DNA of 64,000 bases, taken from assembly GCF_004363045.1 (NCBI RefSeq), contig NZ_SNYJ01000014.1, positions 1 to 64,000 on the forward strand, written 5' to 3'. The position numbers were made by a program, and so were the translations under genes. Shown piece after piece: positions 37,701 to 44,251 of this stretch. Each line of letters starts with the position of its first letter. The stretch's first letter is position 1. The notes below the pieces were generated by a model that was not told the DNA's origin, did no database searches, and saw only the letters and a program-made list of their open reading frames with translations. Source of the stretch: Aureibacillus halotolerans. Lineage in GTDB: Bacteria > Bacillota > Bacilli > Bacillales > DSM-28697.

Positions 37701-38346
37701 TACCTACTTTATGTAAAGGTAGACAGATAATAGATTCTTGAGTTAGCAGACTAACGATTTGCCAAAGTGTGCAAGTGTACCTCGGATCGAGACCATCCCT
37801 TCGGACTTAGAGACAGGTGTTCTTTTTAATCATGTTCATATCGCTGAAAACTGTTTTTTGCGAATACACTCAATGAATAAACTCAATCATTAATGCATAA
37901 ATAAGCATAAATAATTTTTAGGTGAGTTAATTTCAAGTCAAAAGCCATTCTGTGTTAAAACTCAAGGCGCGATTATAAAGGAACTTAGGATCTATTATCG
38001 AAGTAAATATTCTTCATGAGTTGGCTCAATCTGAAAATCAGTGCTTGAAATGAATGAACCTCCCAAAATTGAACACAGTGGCGAATAAAAACTCAAACTA
38101 CTCGGAAAAGCATCAAGTGATCGGTTCCAGCCCCTAACTGATCGGATAATCGCCTAAAGTGATCGGTTATCTTCACAAAGTGATCGGATGCGAGGGCAAA
38201 CTGATCGGAAAACATCAATGGCCAACTCTAATGCAGTCAAAAACTCATTTTGGTAATGAACCCATAAGTTTATATTTTTTCTTGCGAAGGTGCTACGTAA
38301 AATAAACTCCAATGATTAAAAAGTAGAGAGGGAATCCAAGTTACCC
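37701..38346. other. Non-coding stretch between cas3 and the cas5 promoter region
   Basis: No gene is supported. Includes the phased TGATCGG array (38102-38215). AT-rich sequence on both sides has no strong hairpin or ribosome site followed by an open frame. Confidence 0.5.
38102..38215 (+). repeat. TGATCGG motifs at 21-bp spacing
   Basis: TCGG begins at 38102, 38121, 38142, 38163, 38184 and 38205: 19 bp, then exactly 21 bp four times. Motifs read GTGATCGGTT, CTGATCGGAT, GTGATCGGTT, GTGATCGGAT and CTGATCGGAA. Same design as the other phased arrays in the window. Confidence 0.85.
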
Positions 38347-38385
38347 TTCTTTATTCTTTGTCTTTTTAATCCTTTATAGTAAATT
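38347..38385 (+). promoter_or_regulatory. Predicted target of the crRNA-like RNA in the mini-ORF/cas5 promoter
   Basis: PAM-like TTC (38347-38349) followed by TTTATTCTTTGTCTTT (38350-38365), which equals the first 16 nt of the spacer except position 6. Every sixth base is flipped out in Cascade, so this mismatch should cost little. Complementarity is lost from position 17 on. The site overlaps a possible promoter TTGTCT (38358-38363), 16 bp, TAAATT (38380-38385). Binding here would repress without full R-loop formation. Confidence 0.6.
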
Positions 38386-38403
38386 TTTATTCGTAATCTG
38401 TTC

Positions 38404-38422
38404 TAAAATGCTTATCATTTTA
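38404..38422 (+). promoter_or_regulatory. Inverted repeat TAAAATG-N5-CATTTTA
   Basis: Perfect 7-bp inverted repeat just downstream of the predicted promoter; candidate operator or 5' UTR hairpin. Confidence 0.35.
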
Positions 38423-38461
38423 AGTATATATCAATATTAAGAAAAGAAAGGAGGGAGAATA

Positions 38462-38566
38462 TTGAATAAACGATTTATTAGGAATTTTATGTTACTTAGA
38501 GACCTTTTTGTTCTCACTGTAATTTACTCCTTGTCGATAACGCTGGATAAAATTGTAGCAAGATAG
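38462..38566 (+). CDS. 34-codon mini-ORF with strong ribosome site, possible CreT-like toxin or leader peptide
   Basis: TTG 38462 lies 7 nt after AAGGAGG (38448-38454), a near-perfect ribosome site. The peptide has a basic N-terminus (NKRFIRNF), a hydrophobic middle ([14 protein letters not shown]) and ends DKIVAR. All four arginines use CGA, AGG, AGA or AGA codons. Known CreT toxins are tiny frames with strong ribosome sites, and some trap rare arginine tRNA, so the resemblance is suggestive. Alternatives: a leader peptide of the cas operon, or a small membrane peptide. Confidence 0.45.
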   Translation: MNKRFIRNFMLLRDLFVLTVIYSLSITLDKIVAR

Positions 38567-38579
38567 GAAGTATTCGTGT

Positions 38580-38610
38580 ATCGTTCAAAGCGAAATTTAC
38601 TTTGAACGAT
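38580..38610 (+). other. Perfect 11-bp hairpin between mini-ORF and cas5
   Basis: ATCGTTCAAAG and CTTTGAACGAT with a 9-nt loop, not followed by a T run, so not a terminator. It may stabilise or process the cas5 mRNA 5' end. Confidence 0.55.
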
Positions 38611-38640
38611 ATGCCCCTAATATTGAAAGGAGGTGAAACC

Positions 38641-39354
38641 ATGAAAAACATCATTGAATTTGTCGTCTACGGAGATTATGCCTTGTTTACCGATCCACTA
38701 ACAAAAATCGGTGGAGAGAAGCTCACGTACAATGTGCCAACGTATCAAGCGCTAAAAGGCATAGTTGAGTCGATTTATTGGAAGCCCACGATCGTATTTA
38801 TCATTGATGAAGTGCGTGTTATGAATCCAATCCAAATGGAGTCAAAAGGGGTAAGGCCGATTGAGTATGGCGGCGGAAATACGTTGGCTAATTACACGTA
38901 TTTGAAAGACGTCTGCTATAAAGTTCGTGCTCGTTTTGATTTCAATAAGAACCGTCCTGATTTAGCTTTTGACCGTAACGAAGGCAAGCATTTCGCGATT
39001 ATGAAGCGTTCTCTTGAAGCTGGTGGACGTCGAGATATTTTTCTCGGTACACGCGAGTGCCAAGCTTATGTCGAGCCGACAAATTTTGATGAAGGTGAAG
39101 GCGCTTACGACAATATTAATGAGTTGCACTTTGGTCAGATGGTTCACGGAATTAACTACCCGGATGAGACGGGGCGGGATGAGCTTGAGGTAAGACTTTG
39201 GCCTGCTGAGATGAGAAATGGTGTAATCAAATTTCCAAAGCCAGAGGACTGCACGTCTGTTCGGAAAATCAAAGATATGGCTCCTCCAAAAGTATTTGAT
39301 CAATCCAACGTCCAATCTGCGGACGAGTTAATGAAAGAGCTGGGAGGTGAATAA
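38641..39354 (+). CDS. cas5c: Cas5c (Cas5d), crRNA-processing subunit
   Basis: Start at ATG 38641 with AAAGGAGGTGA ahead; a longer frame from 38602 would run through the hairpin. 237 aa. RAMP fold N-terminus ([40 protein letters not shown]). In type I-C, Cas5c replaces Cas6 and cuts repeat RNA 3' of the hairpin, leaving an 11-nt 5' handle. This is the subunit that would also process the crRNA-like RNA encoded 1 kb upstream. Confidence 0.95.
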   Translation: MKNIIEFVVYGDYALFTDPLTKIGGEKLTYNVPTYQALKGIVESIYWKPTIVFIIDEVRVMNPIQMESKGVRPIEYGGGNTLANYTYLKDVCYKVRARFDFNKNRPDLAFDRNEGKHFAIMKRSLEAGGRRDIFLGTRECQAYVEPTNFDEGEGAYDNINELHFGQMVHGINYPDETGRDELEVRLWPAEMRNGVIKFPKPEDCTSVRKIKDMAPPKVFDQSNVQSADELMKELGGE

Positions 39355-41241
39355 ATGGGCTGGTTGCTGAATTTGTATAAGACCTATGAAGCCAACGTAT
39401 CTCAGGTGGGAAAGATTGAGAAATCGCGATGGGACAAAGAATATACGTTGCTGCCAATCGCACATACGACACAAAACGCGCATATCGAAGTGGATATCAA
39501 TGAAGATGGGACATTTCATAGTGCAGACATGATCGGAAAAGTGAACACACTTATCCCATGCACGGACGAAGCGGCAAGTCGGGCTGGCTCCAAGATAGCA
39601 CCATATCCACTTCATGACAAACTGAGCTATGTTGCCGGCGACTTTGTGGCGTATGGAGGCAAAATTAAAAAGGAAGAGCCTTTTCAAGCCTACATAAAGC
39701 AATTAGGGAACTGGGCGAATTCTCCTTATGCAACGAACAAGGTCAAAAGCATCTATCACTATTTGAAAAAGGGAAGTTTAATCAAGGATTTAGTGGACGA
39801 AAAAGTGCTCTTTCTTGATCAAAACAACCAATTAATTGAGAAGTGGACGTCTGATTATGAACCCCTTCAAGGAGAAAAACCGTCCATTTTCACTGCTGTC
39901 ACCGGTGGACAGGAAAGCGCATTTGTTCGTTTCAATGTTCGTATTGGTCATACCCCTGATGTATGGACGGACAAGGAAATGTTTGATTCCTTCATTGCGT
40001 TTTACAATGAAACCCTTGGAGAAACAGATTTATGCTTTGTCACGGGTGAGCAGCAACCGAGCACAGAGCGTCATGCCAATAAAATTCGTCATGCGGCGGA
40101 TAAAGCGAAACTGATTTCGGCCAATGACACGAGTGGTTTCACTTATCGTGGGCGTTTTAAAACAAGCAAAGAAGCAGTAGGCATAAGCTATGATGTCTCG
40201 CAAAAAGCCCACAACGCATTGAAGTGGCTCATCCAAAAGCAAGGCAAAACGATTGATGATCGTGTGTTTTTGGTTTGGGGCTCTGACAATGAGCAGCTGC
40301 CAGCTCCTGACGATGATCCGTATGATTTTTTCCAAGATGATGATGACGAGCAGGATGTCATTGCGAACACACTCTATCTTTACGCAAATGAAGTAGCCAA
40401 GGCAATCGATGGGTACAAGAGTGATTTGGAAACGAAGGCGGATGTTAGCATCATGATTCTTGATTCAGCGACAACGGGGCGAATGGCCGTGCTTTATTAT
40501 CGCAGTATGGAAAAAGAACTCTATCTCAATCGTTTAAAGGCATGGCATGCCAAATGTTATTGGGCCCATCGGCATCGTAAAAAGGACAATACACGCATCC
40601 AGTTTTATGGCGCACCAGCAACGAAGGATATCGCGTTTGCGGCCTATGGACCGAGAGCGAGTGACAAGATCGTTAAAGGTTTAATGGAGCGCATGGTTCC
40701 GTGTATTGTCGATGGTCGAACGGTTCCGACAGATATTTTGCGAAGTGCCTTTCAACGTGCCTCTAGTCCACAATCAATGGAGACGTGGGAATGGGAAAAG
40801 ACGTTAAGTATTGCCTGTGCGTTATTGAATGTTAAGGAGGGGTTGGATGTGTCGCTAGATTATGAGTTGAAGGATCGGAGCTACTTGTTTGGACGGTTGC
40901 TAGCCATTGCCGATGTTCTGGAGAGACGAGCGCTTGGGAGAGAGGAAACAAGGGCAACGAATGCGATTCGATATATGAATTCTTTTTCAAAACATCCTGA
41001 AAGAACGTGGAAGACGATTCAAGAGAGTTTGCAGCCTTATCAAGCAAGGTTAGGAACGAAAGCGACCTACCTTTCACGTTTGATTGATGAAGTCGGAACG
41101 ATGATTGCAATTGAGGATTTCAATAATCAGCCATTGACCGGAAAATATCTTCACGGCTTCTACAGTCAACGACAGGAATTGTATAAAAAGAAGGCTGATG
41201 TTTCTGAAGATCAAGAAAATACACAAAGTGAGGAGCAATAA
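39355..41241 (+). CDS. cas8c: Cas8c (Csd1), Cascade large subunit
   Basis: 628 aa, ATG 39355 immediately after the cas5c stop. Csd1 signatures: N-terminal GWLLNLYKTYEAN, FVRFNVRIGHTPDVWTDKEM and DFFQDDDDEQ. The large subunit recognises the PAM and contacts the crRNA handle; in I-C the same gene also yields the small subunit Cas11c by internal initiation. A GTG in a ribosome-site context near 40850 (AAGGAGGGGTTGGATGTG) is a good candidate for that internal start, because it would give the C-terminal ~130 residues. Confidence 0.95.
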   Translation: MGWLLNLYKTYEANVSQVGKIEKSRWDKEYTLLPIAHTTQNAHIEVDINEDGTFHSADMIGKVNTLIPCTDEAASRAGSKIAPYPLHDKLSYVAGDFVAYGGKIKKEEPFQAYIKQLGNWANSPYATNKVKSIYHYLKKGSLIKDLVDEKVLFLDQNNQLIEKWTSDYEPLQGEKPSIFTAVTGGQESAFVRFNVRIGHTPDVWTDKEMFDSFIAFYNETLGETDLCFVTGEQQPSTERHANKIRHAADKAKLISANDTSGFTYRGRFKTSKEAVGISYDVSQKAHNALKWLIQKQGKTIDDRVFLVWGSDNEQLPAPDDDPYDFFQDDDDEQDVIANTLYLYANEVAKAIDGYKSDLETKADVSIMILDSATTGRMAVLYYRSMEKELYLNRLKAWHAKCYWAHRHRKKDNTRIQFYGAPATKDIAFAAYGPRASDKIVKGLMERMVPCIVDGRTVPTDILRSAFQRASSPQSMETWEWEKTLSIACALLNVKEGLDVSLDYELKDRSYLFGRLLAIADVLERRALGREETRATNAIRYMNSFSKHPERTWKTIQESLQPYQARLGTKATYLSRLIDEVGTMIAIEDFNNQPLTGKYLHGFYSQRQELYKKKADVSEDQENTQSEEQ

Positions 41242-41244
41242 ACG

Positions 41245-42096
41245 ATGTCAGTCTTAGACCACAAAATTGATTTCGCCGTCGTTCTTTCTGTTTCTAAAGC
41301 CAACCCTAATGGAGATCCACTAAACGGGAATCGTCCTCGCCAAAACTATGATGGCTTTGGTGAGATCTCAGATGTTGCCTTGAAGAGAAAAATCCGCAAT
41401 CGTCTGCAAGATGCTGGAGAACCGGTTTTCGTACAGTCTGATGACCGTAAAGTCGACGCATTTAAAAGCTTACGAGATCGTGCGGGCTCAAATGAAAAAC
41501 TTGATAAGATGCTTAGTGCAAAAAACCCGTCAACGGATGAGTTTGCCACCATTGCCTCACAAGAATGGATTGACGTTCGTAGCTTTGGTCAAGTGTTTGC
41601 GTTTAAGAATACGACACTTTCAGTTGGGGTGCGTGGACCTGTTTCCATTCATACCGCAACTAGCATCGATCCGATTGATATTACGAGCATGCAAATTACG
41701 AAAAGTGTCAACTCTGTCACTGGTGAAAAGCGTGGGTCGGACACAATGGGGATGAAGCACCGGGTCGACTTTGGTGTGTACAAGTTTGTAGGGAGCATCA
41801 ATGTCCAGCTTGCTGAAAAGACGGGATTCACGACAGAAGATGCTGAGAAAATTAAGCAAACTCTTGTGACTCTATTTGAAAATGATGGCTCATCGGCACG
41901 ACCTGATGGCAGTATGGAAGTTCATAAAGTCTACTGGTGGGAGCATTCCTCCAAGCTAGGGCAATATTCTTCAGCTAAAGTCCATCGTTCGTTGGATATT
42001 AAATCAAAGGTAGAAACACCGAAAAGCATTGAGGATTATGCCATCGAGTTAACGGCGCTAGACAATCTCTCTGTAGAAGAAATTGATGGCCAATAA
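41245..42096 (+). CDS. cas7c: Cas7c (Csd2), Cascade backbone
   Basis: 283 aa. HKIDFAVVLSVSKANPNGDP, GNRPRQNYDGFGEISDVALK and RVDFGVYKFVGSINVQLAEK are typical of Csd2/Cas7. It polymerises along the crRNA spacer and imposes the flipped-out base every six nucleotides. Starts 4 nt after the cas8c stop and overlaps cas4 by 11 nt. Confidence 0.96.
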   Translation: MSVLDHKIDFAVVLSVSKANPNGDPLNGNRPRQNYDGFGEISDVALKRKIRNRLQDAGEPVFVQSDDRKVDAFKSLRDRAGSNEKLDKMLSAKNPSTDEFATIASQEWIDVRSFGQVFAFKNTTLSVGVRGPVSIHTATSIDPIDITSMQITKSVNSVTGEKRGSDTMGMKHRVDFGVYKFVGSINVQLAEKTGFTTEDAEKIKQTLVTLFENDGSSARPDGSMEVHKVYWWEHSSKLGQYSSAKVHRSLDIKSKVETPKSIEDYAIELTALDNLSVEEIDGQ

Positions 42097-42745
42097 TAGC
42101 GAAGAAACGTATTTGATGCTGTCTGGCTTGCAACATTTTCAATTCTGTAAACGACAATGGGCGTTGATTCATATTGAACAACAGTGGGAAGAAAATGTGA
42201 AAACAGTGGAAGGGCAGCATCTTCATCAAAAAACAGATCAACCGTTCATTCGTGAAAAGCGTGGAGAGAAGCTCGTTGTCCGCGCAATGCCAGTTCAATC
42301 GCGAGAATTAAAACTAAGTGGAATTTGTGATGTCGTGGAGTTTGTTCAAGATGAGAGTGGAGTGGAACTTCATGACTCCCCGGGGAAATATATCGTTCAT
42401 CCGGTAGAATACAAGCGGGGGAAGCCGAAGAAAAACGATGCCGATTTGGTTCAACTGGCAGCACAAGCCATTTGCTTAGAGGAAATGCTTCTGTGTAAAG
42501 TGGATGTGGGCTATTTTTTCTATAATGAAATTAAGCGGCGTGTCGAAGTGTCTCTAACAGAGGAACTAAAAGACTCTGTTAGAGACATCGCTAGAGACAT
42601 GCATCAATACTACGAGAGGCGACATACTCCAAAAGTAAAAACGGGGACCTTCTGCAAAAGCTGTTCTCTTCAGCACATATGCTTGCCAGGGCTAATGAGT
42701 AAACGGTCTGTGAAAAGCTATATTGAAGGGAGTCTAGCCGAATGA
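42086..42745 (+). CDS. cas4: Cas4 exonuclease, adaptation
   Basis: 219 aa from ATG 42086. RecB-like nuclease with HPVEYKRGKPKKNDADLVQL, AAQAICLE (QhxxY-type motif) and iron-sulfur cysteines: one in FCKRQW near residue 24 and three in CKSCSLQHIC. Cas4 trims prespacers so that those with the correct TTC PAM are integrated in the right orientation. Overlaps cas1 by 4 nt. Confidence 0.95.
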   Translation: MANNSEETYLMLSGLQHFQFCKRQWALIHIEQQWEENVKTVEGQHLHQKTDQPFIREKRGEKLVVRAMPVQSRELKLSGICDVVEFVQDESGVELHDSPGKYIVHPVEYKRGKPKKNDADLVQLAAQAICLEEMLLCKVDVGYFFYNEIKRRVEVSLTEELKDSVRDIARDMHQYYERRHTPKVKTGTFCKSCSLQHICLPGLMSKRSVKSYIEGSLAE

Positions 42746-43773
42746 GAAAATTGCTGAACACGCTTTTTGTCACACAACCAGACGTCTACCTATCACTTGA
42801 CGGAGGAAATGTTGTGATGAATAAAGAGCAGGAGAAGCTGCATCGAATCCCTCTTCATAATTTGGAGAGCATCGTTTGCTTCGGCTATACGGGCGCAAGT
42901 CCTGGACTCATGGGGTATTGTGCAGAGCGGAGCATTTCGATTGTTTTCCTGACTATGAACGGACGTTTTTTAGCCAGAGTGATCGGCGAAAGCAAAGGCA
43001 ACGTGACGTTACGAAAAACACAATATCGAATCTCAGACGATGAAGAAAAATCTGCCGAAATTGCGAGAAACTTTATCGTTGGCAAGCTATTTAATAATCG
43101 ATCGATCATTGATAGAATGGCAAGAGATTACCCAATGAGGGTTGATGTTGAGCAATTTAAGAAAGCATCAAAGTCTCTCTTATCTTCAATTCGAGAAATA
43201 AGAGAATGCACAGATCTTGAACTCTTGCGGGGCTGGGAAGGTCAAGCCGCCATCAGCTACAATCGTGTGTTTGATGATATGATCCTTCAGCAGAAAGACA
43301 ATTTTTATTTTCGCCATCGTTCTCGGAGACCACCTAAAGATAATGTCAACGCCATGCTGTCTTTTGCCTATACATTGCTAGCGAATGATATGGCCGCGGC
43401 ATTAGAAACAGTTGGTCTTGACGCTTACGTCGGTTTTCTGCACCGCGATCGACCAGGAAGAGCTTCATTGGCGCTAGACGTTATGGAAGAATTGAGAGGC
43501 GTGTATGCAGATAAATTTGTCCTGTCGCTGATTAATCGCAAAGAGATGACCGCAGACGATTTTGTTAAGAAAGAAAACGGTGCTGTCCTCATGACAGATG
43601 AGAGCAGAAAGACGTTTCTATCAGCGTGGCAAATGAAAAAGCAAGAGAAAATGACGCATCCATATTTGAATGAGAAAATGTCATGGGGGCTTGTTCCGTA
43701 TGCACAAGCCCTTCTGCTAGCGCGCTTCTTACGAGGGGATTTGGATGAATACCCACCATTTTTATGGAAGTAG
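42742..43773 (+). CDS. cas1: Cas1 integrase
   Basis: 343 aa of I-C type: KLLNTLFVTQPDVYLSLDGG N-terminus, MLSFAYTLLANDMAAALETV with the catalytic helix, HRDRPGRASLALDVMEELRG. With Cas2 it integrates spacers at the leader-repeat junction. Two arrays with similar leaders suggest it can serve both. Confidence 0.97.
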   Translation: MRKLLNTLFVTQPDVYLSLDGGNVVMNKEQEKLHRIPLHNLESIVCFGYTGASPGLMGYCAERSISIVFLTMNGRFLARVIGESKGNVTLRKTQYRISDDEEKSAEIARNFIVGKLFNNRSIIDRMARDYPMRVDVEQFKKASKSLLSSIREIRECTDLELLRGWEGQAAISYNRVFDDMILQQKDNFYFRHRSRRPPKDNVNAMLSFAYTLLANDMAAALETVGLDAYVGFLHRDRPGRASLALDVMEELRGVYADKFVLSLINRKEMTADDFVKKENGAVLMTDESRKTFLSAWQMKKQEKMTHPYLNEKMSWGLVPYAQALLLARFLRGDLDEYPPFLWK

Positions 43774-43782
43774 GTGACTTGG

Positions 43783-44073
43783 ATGCTTTTGTTGGTGACG
43801 TACGATGTAAGCACAACGAGCAGCGGTGGGACGAAGCGGTTAAGACGGGTTTCAAAAGCATGTCAAAGAGTTGGGCAGCGCGTGCAAAACTCAGTGTTTG
43901 AATGCATCGTCGATTCAACACAATATACGCAACTTAAGATAGAATTGGAAGGCATTATTGATAAAGAAAAGGATAGTCTGCGATTCTATCGATTGGGAGA
44001 CAATTATAAATCAAAAGTAGAGCACGTGGGCGCAAAAGATTCTCTCGACGTGGAAGCGCCATTAATTCTTTAG
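43783..44073 (+). CDS. cas2: Cas2
   Basis: Start at ATG 43783 (MLLLVTYDVSTTSSGGTKRL), after AGGTGA; 96 aa. The N-terminal VTYDVST and RVQNSVFECIVDSTQ are typical and closely resemble B. halodurans Cas2. It forms the Cas1-Cas2 integration complex. The stop codon abuts the leader hairpin of array 2. Confidence 0.97.
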   Translation: MLLLVTYDVSTTSSGGTKRLRRVSKACQRVGQRVQNSVFECIVDSTQYTQLKIELEGIIDKEKDSLRFYRLGDNYKSKVEHVGAKDSLDVEAPLIL

Positions 44074-44251
44074 CGCGAACCCCAAGCGCACATGAAATCC
44101 CTGGGGGGTTCGCGCTTTATAATTAGAAATTCGTTCGACTATGATTTCCTTTAATTTCATAATTGATGAATGGAAGATTTGATAAATACGTTTGACGGTC
44201 AGAAGATGGATAAAATAAAGAAAATCACCATATTTTAGGGTGATTTTCGCT
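44072..44251 (+). promoter_or_regulatory. Leader of CRISPR array 2, overlapping the cas2 terminator hairpin
   Basis: 180 bp. Starts with AGCGCGAACCCC/GGGGTTCGCGCT (44072-44116), a 12-bp stem that could end cas2 mRNA, then TTTATAATTAGAAATT and the repeat-proximal segment ending GATTTTCGCT, all shared with leader 1. Confidence 0.88.

Noticed and set aside
38026-38100. Another gene in the cas3-cas5 gap
   Set aside because: No open frame with ribosome site; several stops in all frames.
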